In this document: positions 1-8,950 of the stretch, in pieces | Position numbering within the stretch: the stretch's first letter is position 1 | Layout of the letters: the number at the start of each line of letters is the position of its first letter | DNA from: HLUCCA09 sp039822045 | GTDB taxonomy: Bacteria > Pseudomonadota > Alphaproteobacteria > Rhodobacterales > Rhodobacteraceae | NCBI GenBank assembly: GCA_039822045.1 | Contig: JBCBMY010000016.1 | Span: forward strand, 1-64,000 | DNA length: 64,000 bases | Direction of reading: 5' to 3' | Position numbers and translations under genes: made by a program | Notes under the pieces: model-generated | Databases searched by the model: none | What the model saw: the letters and a program-made list of their open reading frames with translations, nothing else | What the model was told of the DNA's origin: nothing

Positions 1-130
1 CATGAGAAACACCAGCGCCCGCACACGAGAAACACTCTGGCGGGCCGTCGGAACGATACTCGATCGCTTCTCAGCACAAGACTGTGCAAACTACTTCAAG
101 AACGCAGGATACGCTTCCGTCAAAACCTGA
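1..130 (+). CDS. IS630-family transposase, C-terminal fragment (cut by window edge)
   Basis: The frame starting at base 2 runs 42 codons to a TGA at 128-130 and is too short for usual ORF cut-offs. Its tail (TLWRAVGTILDRFSAQDCANYF, then KNAGYA) has the form of the last residues of IS630/DDE-superfamily transposases, which commonly end in a 'W..IG..LD.F...EC.NYF..AGY' pattern. The start of the gene lies left of the window, so it cannot be judged intact or dead. Base composition is visibly less GC-rich than the neighbouring genes, which fits a mobile element. A CTAG follows at 137-140; IS630 elements insert at TA, so the element end may lie there, but this is inference. Family call is fairly secure; completeness is unknown. 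Confidence 0.7.
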   Translation, partial: MRNTSARTRETLWRAVGTILDRFSAQDCANYFKNAGYASVKT

Positions 131-217
131 AACGCTCTAGTGCCACTGGGGGCGACCTGCGAGACGAGCATTGTCTGCGACGGAGGCGTTTGGGGCGGGA
201 CTGGCCCGCCCCTTGGG

Positions 218-1006
218 TCAGGCGGCGACCTTCTCGGGCTCTTTGGCGCCTGTCATGAAGGCGACCGCGTCGGACATGGAGTAGTCCTGCGGGCGGATGA
301 CCGTCAGTCGTTTGCCGAGGCGGTGGATGTGGATCCGGTCGGCCACTTCGAAGACGTGAGGCATGTTGTGGCTGATCAGGATGATCGGGATGCCGCGCGA
401 CTTCACGTCGAGGATCAGCTCCAGCACTCTGCGGCTCTCCTTGACGCCGAGCGCCGCGGTGGGCTCGTCGAGGATGATGACCTTGGAGCCGAAGGCCGCG
501 GCGCGGGCCACGGCCACGCCCTGGCGCTGACCGCCCGAGAGCGTCTCCACCGGCTGGCGGATGTTCTGGATGGTCATCAGGCCAAGCTCGGTGAGCTTTT
601 GGCGGGCAAAGGCCTCCATCGCGGGTTTGTCGAGCTGCTTGAGGTACTGGCCCCGCCAGCCCTTCCGCACCATCTCGCGGCCCATGAACATGTTCTCGGC
701 AATCGAGAGCGCGGGCGACATGGCAAGGGTCTGATAGACCGTCTCTATCCCTGCATTGCGGGCGTCGATGGGGGACTGGAAGGTCACCCGTTGACCGTCG
801 AGATGCACCTCGCCCTCGTCCGGGATGACCGCGCCGGAGACCGCCTTGATGAGGGTCGATTTGCCGGCGCCATTGTCTCCGATCACGGCGAGGATCTCGC
901 CCGGGTAGAGCTCGAAGTCGCAATGGTCGAGCGCGGTGACCTTGCCGTAGCGCTTGACGAGGTTGGTGCCCTTGAGCAGCGGTTCAACGTTGGTTTCAGA
1001 GGTCAT
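218..1006 (-). CDS. frcA: Sugar ABC transporter ATP-binding protein, FrcA-like
   Basis: A 262-residue single-domain ABC ATPase that would power uptake of a sugar (fructose in the characterised Frc system) at the inner membrane. Visible motifs are Walker A GDNGAGKST near residue 43, signature LSGGQRQ near residue 142, Walker B VIILDEPTAAL, and the switch-histidine segment ISHNM. Length fits FrcA-type proteins; RbsA-type partners are usually fused duplicates of about 500 residues. The ATG at 1006 is preferred over longer readings because it overlaps the stop of the permease gene by four bases (ATGA), a translational-coupling arrangement. The last gene of the unit is normally followed by a kinase gene (frcK) in the known cluster; here the window has an IS fragment instead. 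Sugar specificity is inferred from family and neighbours. Confidence 0.85.
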   Translation of the reverse strand: MTSETNVEPLLKGTNLVKRYGKVTALDHCDFELYPGEILAVIGDNGAGKSTLIKAVSGAVIPDEGEVHLDGQRVTFQSPIDARNAGIETVYQTLAMSPALSIAENMFMGREMVRKGWRGQYLKQLDKPAMEAFARQKLTELGLMTIQNIRQPVETLSGGQRQGVAVARAAAFGSKVIILDEPTAALGVKESRRVLELILDVKSRGIPIILISHNMPHVFEVADRIHIHRLGKRLTVIRPQDYSMSDAVAFMTGAKEPEKVAA

Positions 1007-2079
1007 GACGACACCTTTCTGATCCACTGGTCCACGGCGACAGCGCCGATGATGAGCGCGCCGATGAGGAGGAAGGTCCATTGCGGGTTGGCGCCGGCCA
1101 TTCGTAGGCCAAGCTCGAAGACGCCGACGATGAGGGCGCCGAAGAACGCGCCGAGGATCGAGCCGCGTCCCCCGAAAAGGGAGATGCCGCCGATCACCAC
1201 GGCGGTGATGGCCTGGATGTTGCCGATGACGCCTGTGGTGGCCGAAGGCGAGACCGAGCCGAAGCGGCCGATCATGACCCAGCCGGCCAGGGCGCAGATG
1301 AAGCCCACGAGCATGTAGACCGACATCAGCGTGCGGTGGACGTCGACGCCGGCGAGCTGGGCGGCGTCGGGGTCATCACCCACGGCATAGACATGTCGCC
1401 CCCACGCGGTGCTGGAGAGCGCATAGGCAAGGGCGGCGACCAGCAGGAGCATCAGGATGACGCCGAGCGTGAAGGTTGCGCCGCCGATCTTGAACGTAGT
1501 GCCGAGGAACTGCAGGAAGGCCGCCTGTTCCTCGATATCCTGCGCCCGGATCGTTTCGTTGCGGCTGTAGAGATAGGTCGCGGCAAGCACGATCTGCCAC
1601 ATCCCGAGCGTGACAATGAAGGGCGGCAGCTTGACCCGGCTGACAAGCCAGCCGTTGATCGCGCCGACCGCAGTGCCGACGACCAGGCCGCACATGACCG
1701 AGATGACCGGTGGGATGCCATACCGGAACGTGAACTGCCCCATGATGACCGAGCTCAGCACCGCGAGCGCGCCGACCGACAGGTCGATCCCGGCGGTGAG
1801 GATGATCAGGCTTTGCGCGGCGGCGAGGACGCCGACGATCTGGACCTGCTGGAGGATCAGTGTGAGGGCGAACGACGTAAAAAAGTTCGGCAGCACCAAG
1901 CCGAAGATCGTGACGGCGAGCGCCAGGACGATCAGCGGCACGAGGGCGGGGTTGGTGTGCAACAGGTCGTGGAAGCGACCCACGAACCCTTTCTTGTGCG
2001 GCTCGAAAGAGGCGACGGTCGTCGACGCACCGGACGCCGCCGCCTCGTAGTTGTCCTTTGTGGTGGTGTCTGTAGACAT
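1003..2079 (-). CDS. frcC: Sugar ABC transporter permease, FrcC-like
   Basis: A 358-residue inner-membrane permease of the BPD_transp_2 (RbsC/FrcC) family. About eight to ten hydrophobic segments follow a charged N-terminal leader of roughly 45 residues; conserved family stretches include TAGIDLSVGA near residue 112, LGMWQI, and AVVIGGISLFGG followed by RGSILG towards the C-terminus. It would form the homodimeric channel for the binding protein encoded upstream and use the ATPase encoded downstream, with which it overlaps by four bases. A 144-base gap with a strong hairpin separates it from the binding-protein gene, consistent with higher expression of the latter. Family assignment is firm; fructose as substrate is inferred. 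Confidence 0.87.
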   Translation of the reverse strand: MSTDTTTKDNYEAAASGASTTVASFEPHKKGFVGRFHDLLHTNPALVPLIVLALAVTIFGLVLPNFFTSFALTLILQQVQIVGVLAAAQSLIILTAGIDLSVGALAVLSSVIMGQFTFRYGIPPVISVMCGLVVGTAVGAINGWLVSRVKLPPFIVTLGMWQIVLAATYLYSRNETIRAQDIEEQAAFLQFLGTTFKIGGATFTLGVILMLLLVAALAYALSSTAWGRHVYAVGDDPDAAQLAGVDVHRTLMSVYMLVGFICALAGWVMIGRFGSVSPSATTGVIGNIQAITAVVIGGISLFGGRGSILGAFFGALIVGVFELGLRMAGANPQWTFLLIGALIIGAVAVDQWIRKVSS

Positions 2080-2183
2080 GACGTCTCCTCCCTATCAGGC
2101 GGGCATTCTGGGCCGTCTGGTTATGGGGATGATGATGGCAGAGGCGGGCGCTGCTGTCGCGCTCTCAATCTGCGGTGGGATGG

Positions 2184-2208
2184 AGCGGGCGCACAGGGCG
2201 CGCCCGCT
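2184..2208 (-). promoter_or_regulatory. Intercistronic hairpin between binding-protein and permease genes
   Basis: A perfect 9-bp inverted repeat (AGCGGGCGC / GCGCCCGCT) with a 7-base loop begins 15 bases past the binding-protein stop codon. There is no T-run after it in the minus direction, so it is more likely an mRNA-stabilising or attenuating stem than a full terminator. Such stems after periplasmic binding-protein genes often let the binding protein outnumber the permease; that role here is inference. Confidence 0.5.
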
Positions 2209-2223
2209 TCGGAAGCTCGGGGA

Positions 2224-3252
2224 TCAGCCCCAGCAGAGGTTCATGCCCTCGTCGACCGATATCGACTCGACGCCATCGGCCGCTTCGCCGGCCACGAGCG
2301 CGACGCCAGTGTCGAAGAACGACTTGCCCTCGGTCGCCTCGGGCTTGGTGCCGTCGGCCGCGAAGGCGGCAATCGCTTCGATCCCGAGCGAGGCCATCAG
2401 CAGCGGGTATTGCTGCGACGTGGCGCCGATCACGCCGTCAGCGATGTTCTGGACGCCGGGGCAGCCGCCATCGACGGACACGATCAGCACGTCGTTCTCA
2501 CGCCCCACGGCCTTCAGCGCCTCAAAGGCACCGGCGGCGGCGGGCTCGTTGATCGTGTAGACGACGTTGATGAAGGGGTCCTGCGCGAGGCAGTTTTCCA
2601 TTGCGGTGCGGCCGCCTTCTTCGTTGCCGGCCGTGACCTCGTTGCAGACGATGCGCGCGTCGTCCTCGTCGCCCCAACGTGACAGGTCTTTGGGATCGAT
2701 ACCAAACCCGGTCAGGAAGCCCTGATCGCGCAGAACGCCGACGGATGGCTGGCTGATGGCGAGATCGAGCATTGCAACTTTGGCGTCGGCCGCGTCACTC
2801 CCCATTTTTGCGGCCGCCCACTGTCCGATTAGAACGCCGGCCTGGAAGTTGTCGGTCGCGAAGGTCATGTCGGCGGCATCGATCGGCTCGAGCGGGGTGT
2901 CGAGGGCAATCACCAGAAGGCCTGCGTCGCGCGCCTGCTGGATCGACGGCACGATGCCCGAGGTGTCGGACGCCGTGATCAGGATCCCCGAGGCACCGTT
3001 GGCAATGCAGGTCTCGATCGCGGCGACCTGGGTTTCGTTGTCGCCGTCGATCTTGCCGGCGTAGCTGTTGAGGGAGATGCCCAGCTCCTCGGCCTTGGCC
3101 GATGCGCCTTCACGCATCTTCACGAAGAAGGGGTTGGTGTCGGTCTTGGTGATCAGGCAAGCTGAGACGGAGTGGCTGCCGGCTTGGGCCGCGCCGGCCC
3201 CGAGGGTCAGCGCAAGGGCGGCAGAGCCGGCGAGTGCGGCGGTCAGTTTCAT
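2224..3252 (-). CDS. frcB: Periplasmic sugar-binding protein of ABC transporter, FrcB-like
   Basis: A 342-residue type I periplasmic binding protein. The N-terminus is a classical Sec signal peptide (MKLTAALAGSAALALTLG, cleavage predicted after AQA near residue 24). The mature part starts with the ACLITKTDTNPFF segment typical of the FrcB/RbsB branch and carries the ligand-site segments VIALDTPL and VSVDGG. It would capture a sugar in the periplasm and deliver it to the FrcC/FrcA-like pair downstream. It is the first gene of its unit, and the divergent ROK regulator with a palindrome in the shared 181-base intergenic region suggests sugar-responsive repression. Binding to fructose, mannose or ribose is known in relatives; the actual ligand cannot be read from sequence. 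Confidence 0.87.
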   Translation of the reverse strand: MKLTAALAGSAALALTLGAGAAQAGSHSVSACLITKTDTNPFFVKMREGASAKAEELGISLNSYAGKIDGDNETQVAAIETCIANGASGILITASDTSGIVPSIQQARDAGLLVIALDTPLEPIDAADMTFATDNFQAGVLIGQWAAAKMGSDAADAKVAMLDLAISQPSVGVLRDQGFLTGFGIDPKDLSRWGDEDDARIVCNEVTAGNEEGGRTAMENCLAQDPFINVVYTINEPAAAGAFEALKAVGRENDVLIVSVDGGCPGVQNIADGVIGATSQQYPLLMASLGIEAIAAFAADGTKPEATEGKSFFDTGVALVAGEAADGVESISVDEGMNLCWG

Positions 3253-3356
3253 GTGTGTCCTCCCGATGCGCCCCTTCCGCGGGGCGCGTTATCAATGGTC
3301 GAATAAGGGTGTCTGCGCACCCTACGGCCAATGATTGCATGAGTCGCAGGGCAGTT

Positions 3357-3390
3357 GTCAATAAATAAATCACAGAGATTTATTATTGAC
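3357..3390. promoter_or_regulatory. Palindromic operator, candidate ROK-regulator site
   Basis: Within the divergent frcB/ROK intergenic region, AATAAATC (3364-3371) and GATTTATT (3377-3384) are perfect inverted arms around a 5-base centre, and the symmetry extends outward to GTCAATA / TATTGAC with one extra A on the left. It is the most AT-rich stretch of the area. NagC/XylR/Mlc-type ROK proteins bind AT-rich palindromes of the TTATTT-n-AAATAA kind, so this is a good candidate for autoregulation and control of the transporter. Confidence 0.6.
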
Positions 3391-3433
3391 CAATGTGGGG
3401 GGAGAGGGCAGGATACCCCGAGGGAGGACGTTG

Positions 3434-4873
3434 ATGGCACCCACTAAAGGAAGTGATGCACACTCCGGCGTGGAATCCTACCCGGCGCAGCGTATTCGTT
3501 CCAACCTCGCAGGCGCTTCGGAGGCCCCAGCGACGGACAGGATGAGGGGCGCACGACCTGGGACGGGCGCGGAGAGTTCATCGGGAGGTCCATCGGGACA
3601 GACCGCCGTTTTGGAGCGGCCAGGGGCGCTTGCTCCGGCCGGGGCCATGCAGACGGGCGCGGGGCCGCAGGGCGTGCGCGGCTCGAACCAGTCGGGCATG
3701 CGGGCCCATAACGAGCGGCTGGTGCTGACACTCCTGCGCCGGCTCGGCCCGCAGCCCAAGGCCGAGATCGCCCGGCTGACGGGCCTCTCGGCCCAGACGG
3801 TCTCGGTGATCATGCGCGCGCTGGAGGGCGATGGCCTGATCGGCAAGGGCGAGAAGCAGCGCGGCAAAGTGGGGCAGCCCTCGGTGCCGATGCATCTGGT
3901 GCCTGAGGGTGCGTTCTTTTTCGGGCTGAAGGTGGGGCGGCGGAGCCTGGAGCTGGTGCTCGTGGACTTTGTCGGCCACGAGCGGGGGCGGGCGCTGATG
4001 ACGCATACCGCGCCCTCGCCCGAGGCGGCGGTGGGCTTTGTGACGCGCTGCGCGCCGGATTTGGCCGCCCGGCTTTCGCCCGCTGAGCGGAAGCGGATCG
4101 CCGGGCTCGGCATTGGCCTGCCGTTCTTCCTGTGGGATTGGGCCGATCTGCTGGGCGTGCCCGCTGACGAGATGGCGATCTGGCGGAGCTATGATCTGGC
4201 CGGTGTTCTTGCTGAGCAGCTGGCCCTGCCGGTTTTTGTCGAGAACGATGCGTCGGCTGCGTGCAATGCCGAGATCGTCTTTGGCGGGGATCCGGATCGG
4301 GAGGGGGCACCGGCGAAGGAGCGTCCGCAGGATTTCCTCTATGCCTATATCGGATACTTCGTGGGCGGCGGCCTTGTTCTGAACGGGGCCCTTGTGACCG
4401 GGCGGACCGGGAATGCGGGCGCGATTGGGCCCATGCCGGTGCCGTCGGCCACCGCGCGCGGCGGGTCGGTCCCGGTGATCCAGGTTGCGTCGTTGTCGCG
4501 GCTGGAGGCGCGCCTTGCGGCCGCAGGGCATCCGACGGCGAGCATTTGGGAGGACGCTGAGCACTGGGATGTGGACGCGGACCTGCTCGAGGCCTGGATG
4601 GCCGAAACAGCCCATGCGCTGGCCCATGTGGCGGCCTCTGCCGTCGGGCTTCTGGATCTCGAAGCTCTGGTGATCGACGGATGGATGCCGGCGGCGTTGC
4701 GCGCGCGTCTGGTCGATCAGGTGGTCGACGAGCTGTCGCGGATCGATCTGACGGGCACTATGCCGCTTGCCGTCAGAGCCGGCACCGTCGGGTCTGCGGC
4801 GCGCGCATTGGGGGCGGCATCGATCCCGTTGGCGCGCCGGTTCATGGCGCATCCGAACGCGCTGGCTCTGTGA
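3434..4873 (+). CDS. frcR: ROK-family (NagC/XylR) transcriptional regulator
   Basis: A 479-residue regulator. A winged HTH is visible near residues 99-135 (KAEIARLTGLSAQTVSVIMR), followed by a ROK sugar-kinase-like sensor domain with ENDASAACNAE near residue 272 and the glycine-rich YFVGGGLVLNGALVTG segment. The ATG at 3434 has a close GGGAGG Shine-Dalgarno; an upstream TTG at 3386 lies inside the operator palindrome and is less likely. About 85 residues rich in Gly, Ala, Ser and Pro precede the HTH, longer than usual for the family. Position divergent from the FrcBCA-like genes matches the known frcR arrangement in rhizobia. Expected role is repression relieved by sugar; the effector is inferred. 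Confidence 0.8.
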   Translation: MAPTKGSDAHSGVESYPAQRIRSNLAGASEAPATDRMRGARPGTGAESSSGGPSGQTAVLERPGALAPAGAMQTGAGPQGVRGSNQSGMRAHNERLVLTLLRRLGPQPKAEIARLTGLSAQTVSVIMRALEGDGLIGKGEKQRGKVGQPSVPMHLVPEGAFFFGLKVGRRSLELVLVDFVGHERGRALMTHTAPSPEAAVGFVTRCAPDLAARLSPAERKRIAGLGIGLPFFLWDWADLLGVPADEMAIWRSYDLAGVLAEQLALPVFVENDASAACNAEIVFGGDPDREGAPAKERPQDFLYAYIGYFVGGGLVLNGALVTGRTGNAGAIGPMPVPSATARGGSVPVIQVASLSRLEARLAAAGHPTASIWEDAEHWDVDADLLEAWMAETAHALAHVAASAVGLLDLEALVIDGWMPAALRARLVDQVVDELSRIDLTGTMPLAVRAGTVGSAARALGAASIPLARRFMAHPNALAL

Positions 4874-4885
4874 CGGAGTAGTGCC

Positions 4886-5416
4886 CTACCCGACCGGATA
4901 GGGTGTTCCGTCCTCTTTCTTGAAACGCCCGTCGGTGTTGGCGCTCATGATGTCGACATCGGAGCATGTGGTGACGTCGTCGCGATGGCGGGAGCCGATT
5001 TCGAGATAGACCGCGTCGGCCTGCGAGCGGTTGATCAGGTGGTGGCCATTGCCGGTGCCTTTGGGAAAGGCAGCGCAGGTGCCGGCGGCCAGCACTGTTT
5101 TGCCGTCATCTTCGATGAGCACGACTTCGCCCTCGAGCACCATGACGAACTCGTCCTCGTGGGAATGCCAGTGCCGCTGGGCCGACCAGGTGCCCGGAGG
5201 CAGGCGCGTGAGGTTGACGCCGAAGGCCGTCACGCCGCCGGCATCGCCCAGGCGCTGGCGGAGCCGGTCGGCCGACGGGGCCGCGAATGCGGCGGGGTAG
5301 CCGGTGCCTCTCCTGAAGGGAACGCCGGCGATGTCAGTCTTGGGCGTGGTGGCGCGCCGGCCTAGAAGCGGGCGCGCCACGCCACGCCCGCGGGGGGAAT
5401 TGTCTCGCCCTGCCAC
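4886..5416 (-). CDS. Cupin-domain protein
   Basis: A small beta-barrel protein with one cupin domain. Motif 1 is HWHSHEDEFVMVLEGE, giving the His/His/Glu metal ligands, and motif 2 is GNGHHLIN with the late histidine. The family signature PKTDI at the start of homology and RQRLGDA before the barrel match a group of short alphaproteobacterial cupins of about 155-160 residues. The only conventional in-frame start is a GTG at 5416, which overlaps the end of the beta-galactosidase gene by 55 bases; homology begins near 5345, so the true start is uncertain and could be shorter with an unusual codon. It is the last gene of the galactoside island; a sugar-related or unrelated role cannot be decided. 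Confidence 0.75.
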   Translation of the reverse strand: MAGRDNSPRGRGVARPLLGRRATTPKTDIAGVPFRRGTGYPAAFAAPSADRLRQRLGDAGGVTAFGVNLTRLPPGTWSAQRHWHSHEDEFVMVLEGEVVLIEDDGKTVLAAGTCAAFPKGTGNGHHLINRSQADAVYLEIGSRHRDDVTTCSDVDIMSANTDGRFKKEDGTPYPVG

Positions 5417-7305
5417 GTCACCGGCTCGGGGCCGTAGTTGAAGGCGAAACGATGCGTGTCAGTATCGCGCAAGCGAAGGCCGTCCGGCAACCGCTCGGTT
5501 GCAACGCCGTGGGTGGTGCAGGCGTCGGTGACGATCCGGTCCCATAGCGCGTCATCGGGCCAGGCGCCGAGATAGGTCAGCCGGTCGGTGCCCATGAGCA
5601 CCGGAGCGCCTGAGGCTGTGGCGAGGCGAACGGGCGCGGTGCCTTCGAGCTCTTCGAGCCAATGTCGAACGGCGCCTGTGGGCTCGGTGTCGGAGGCGAT
5701 AAGGATCGTCTCGGAGGGCGGAAGGCTTTCGACGCGCGCCACCGTGACATCGAGGCCAGGGATCTGCGGCGGCAGGGGCACAGGGATCGCGAGCTCGGTC
5801 GTTTTGGCGTTGGTGCGGGGCCCGAGGATCACGGCGCCCCCGGCCGTTTCCAGCGCGGCCATGAGCGGGGGCGAAAGCGTGGCGAGGCCGGGGATCAGCA
5901 CCAGGGCGTAGGCCGAGAGGTCGGCGATGTTGGGCGGCAAGATGTCGACCGAGAGGCCGGCGCGGCGGAGGGCGCGATAGGCCGAGAAGGCCAGGCGGAA
6001 ATAGTCGAAGTCGGCGCCTTGGGGCTGCGTCTCCCAGGCCCAGGCCGAGGCATAGTCGAAGACGAGCGCGACGTGAGATTTGGCCGTGCCGACGGCGGGC
6101 ATCTGTTCGATTTCGGCAGCCACCTGCTCAGCTTCGGCGAGGGCCGGCGCGGGGGCGCTGTCGGGGCGGAGGACCCCCGCATGCTGTTGTTCCTGGGCGA
6201 ACGGGGCCTGGCGCCAGCGGAAGTAGCAGACGGTTTCGGCGCCGTGGGCGAAAGCCTCCCAGGCCCAGAGGCGGGCCATGCCGGGCAGAGGCGCGACGTT
6301 CCATGGCGCCCAGTTGACCGGCCCGGGCTGCTGTTCCATCACCCACCAGCGCCCCTTGGCGACTTCGCGGCTGTCGGCCTGGGCGCCGATTGTCCGGTAG
6401 AGGTCGTGGTGGAAGGCCTGCATATCGGGGTCGCCCTGGCGCAGGAACCGGGCCTTGTGCGCCTCGCTGGCCTCGAGCCGCTCGGACAGGAAGCCGATCG
6501 GATAGCTGTCCCAGCTGGCGATATCGAGATCGGCGCCCATGGCAAAATGGTCGAATGACAGCTCTCGGCCCATGTAATTGTGGATAAGCGGCGCGTCGGT
6601 ATGGGCCCGGAGGATCTCGGTTTGGGCCCGGTTGAAGCGCACGACCATGTCAGACGAGAAACGCCGGAAGGCGAGCACGTGGGCCGGGTTGGGCTCGGTG
6701 ACCGTGAGGTTTGGCAGGTCGATCTCGTCGAAGCTTGCGTACTCCATCGACCAAAAGACATTGCCCCAGGCGCGATTCAGCGCATCGGGCGACTGGTAGC
6801 GCTGGGCAAGCCAATCGCGGAACGCGCTCCGCGCGGCGTCGGAATAACTGAGCGTGGTGTCGTGGCAGCCATATTCGTTGTCAGTCTGCCAGGCGGCGAC
6901 GCGGGCGTCAGGGCCATAGCGCTCGGCCAGCAGGCGAACGATGCGGCGGCATTCCTCGAGATAGCCGGCGTGCGAGAAGCAGTAGTGCCGGCGCGAGCCG
7001 AAGCCGCGGGGTCGCCCTTCCGCGTCGAAGGCCAGCATGTCGGGGTGGCGCGTGAGCATCCAGCGCGGAGGTGTTGCCGTGGGCGTGCCGAGGACGATCC
7101 GGAGGCCCACATCGGCCAGCGTGGCGATGGCGCGGTCGAGCCAGGCGAAGTCGAGCGAGCCTGGCGTGGGCTCGATCCGGGACCAGGCGAACTCGCCGAT
7201 CCGGACCCAGGTGAGCCCGGCCTCGACCATGCGGCTTGCATCTTCGGCCCAGACCTCTTCGGGCCAGTGTTCGGGGTAATAGCAGGTGCCGAGGGTGCGC
7301 TTCAT
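5362..7305 (-). CDS. GH42 beta-galactosidase
   Basis: A 647-residue cytoplasmic glycoside hydrolase of family 42. The N-terminus MKRTLGTCYYPEHWPEEVW is typical. The acid/base glutamate is E144 in the TDNEYG motif and the nucleophile is E324 in WVMEQQPGPVNWA. A catalytic TIM barrel is followed by the trimerisation and C-terminal beta domains; total length fits the family (about 640-690). No signal peptide is seen, so it would cleave imported beta-galactosides to galactose. The ATG at 7305 overlaps the stop of the lactonase gene by four bases, indicating coupling. It stands late in a long minus-strand unit with alpha-galactosidase and galactose catabolic genes. Some GH42 enzymes prefer arabinosides or galacto-oligosaccharides; context favours galactosides. 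Confidence 0.9.
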   Translation of the reverse strand: MKRTLGTCYYPEHWPEEVWAEDASRMVEAGLTWVRIGEFAWSRIEPTPGSLDFAWLDRAIATLADVGLRIVLGTPTATPPRWMLTRHPDMLAFDAEGRPRGFGSRRHYCFSHAGYLEECRRIVRLLAERYGPDARVAAWQTDNEYGCHDTTLSYSDAARSAFRDWLAQRYQSPDALNRAWGNVFWSMEYASFDEIDLPNLTVTEPNPAHVLAFRRFSSDMVVRFNRAQTEILRAHTDAPLIHNYMGRELSFDHFAMGADLDIASWDSYPIGFLSERLEASEAHKARFLRQGDPDMQAFHHDLYRTIGAQADSREVAKGRWWVMEQQPGPVNWAPWNVAPLPGMARLWAWEAFAHGAETVCYFRWRQAPFAQEQQHAGVLRPDSAPAPALAEAEQVAAEIEQMPAVGTAKSHVALVFDYASAWAWETQPQGADFDYFRLAFSAYRALRRAGLSVDILPPNIADLSAYALVLIPGLATLSPPLMAALETAGGAVILGPRTNAKTTELAIPVPLPPQIPGLDVTVARVESLPPSETILIASDTEPTGAVRHWLEELEGTAPVRLATASGAPVLMGTDRLTYLGAWPDDALWDRIVTDACTTHGVATERLPDGLRLRDTDTHRFAFNYGPEPVTWQGETIPPAGVAWRARF

Positions 7306-8189
7306 AGCAGGACCTGATGTTCGGGCTGGCCGGTTGCGACATTGGGAATGGCGAAGGTGGCGCCGTGGGTGGGTTCGGCGGCGCGGGTCTCCCGCGACAG
7401 GCCGTCGGCGGCGGACGTGACAAAGAGCGTGTCGAGTGTGGGGCCGCCAAAGGCCGGGCACGTCGCTTGGGTCGCGGGCACGGCGACGGCGCGCAGGAAC
7501 CGGCCCTCGGGATTGTAGGCGGCGACGCGGCCCGCACCCCATTGGGCGTTCCACAGGATCCCGTCGGCATCGACCACGGCGCCGTCGGGCGCAAGGCCTT
7601 CGGCCGTGAGGTCGATATGGGGCTCGGCCTCGGCGGCTGGCCAGCCTGTTTCAGGATCGAGACGCTGGCGGCGGATGATCCCTGTGGGGGTGTCGGTGAA
7701 GTAGGCGACGCTCCGGTCGGGCGCGAAGCAGATCGCGTTGGGGATCGTGATCGCGCCGTGCAGGGTGTGCAGTTCGCCACGATAGTAGCGGGAGATGGCG
7801 CCCGCCCCGGGCTCGGCCCCGATGCCCATCGTGCCGATCCAGAACCCGCCCCACGGATCGGCCCGCCCGTCGTTGGAGCGGGTGACGGGGTTGTCGGCTT
7901 CGAGCGGGTGGATGTCGCGCGACCTGCCGGTCTCGAGATCGAACAGCATGAGGCGAGAGGCCGAGGCGATCATCAACTCGGTGTCAGAGACCCAACCGGC
8001 GGCTGAGACATACTCCGTGAATTGCCAGTGGCGGGTGTCGCCTCCCTCGCGGGTGAGCAGGCGGCGGGCCAGAATGTCGAACCAAAAGAGCTGCCCGCGC
8101 CCGGGGTGCCAGAGCGGGCCTTCGCCAAGGACGCAGGGTGTGGGATCGTAGATCTCGGCCGTGGCGGAGGCAGTGGCGGCGCGGGTCAT
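7302..8189 (-). CDS. SMP-30/gluconolactonase-family lactonase (probable galactonolactonase)
   Basis: A 295-residue six-bladed propeller protein of the SMP-30/LRE family. Visible family elements are LGEGPLWHPGRGQLFWFD near the N-terminus (metal-ligand Glu), SNDGRADPWGGFWIGTMG (Asn/Asp ligands), and PDGAVVDADGILWNAQWG. Relatives hydrolyse aldono-lactones such as gluconolactone, L-arabinono-lactone and galactonolactone. Given the SDR dehydrogenase, sugar-acid dehydratase, KDGal kinase and KDPGal aldolase in the same unit, the lactone formed from galactose is the likely substrate. It overlaps the downstream beta-galactosidase start by four bases. Two near-identical 20-base repeats lie in its 5' region (8217-8283). 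Confidence 0.82.
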   Translation of the reverse strand: MTRAATASATAEIYDPTPCVLGEGPLWHPGRGQLFWFDILARRLLTREGGDTRHWQFTEYVSAAGWVSDTELMIASASRLMLFDLETGRSRDIHPLEADNPVTRSNDGRADPWGGFWIGTMGIGAEPGAGAISRYYRGELHTLHGAITIPNAICFAPDRSVAYFTDTPTGIIRRQRLDPETGWPAAEAEPHIDLTAEGLAPDGAVVDADGILWNAQWGAGRVAAYNPEGRFLRAVAVPATQATCPAFGGPTLDTLFVTSAADGLSRETRAAEPTHGATFAIPNVATGQPEHQVLL

Positions 8190-8216
8190 GGGGCAGACGT
8201 CCTGGTGCGAGTCGTT

Positions 8217-8283
8217 GGGTCTGGAGCAGATCCTGTGGTTTGGCGGGTCGGGAATGAGCCGGTGGGTCTGGAGCCGATCCTGT
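8217..8283. repeat. Pair of 20-base direct repeats upstream of the lactonase gene
   Basis: GGGTCTGGAGCAGATCCTGT at 8217-8236 recurs at 8264-8283 with a single mismatch (A to C at position 12), 47 bases apart. They occupy most of the 109-base gap between the KDPGal aldolase and lactonase genes. They could be a small duplication or a regulator site; nothing decides between these. Confidence 0.55.
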
Positions 8284-8298
8284 ACAAGGCCCGGGCGC

Positions 8299-8916
<618 letters not shown>

Positions 8917-8950
8917 GGGCGGGCTCCTGATGGGCATGCGGGCCGGGACA

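Noticed and set aside
3386..3433. TTG start 16 codons upstream for the ROK regulator
   Set aside because: It lies within the operator palindrome and lacks a ribosome site, whereas the ATG at 3434 has GGGAGG close by.
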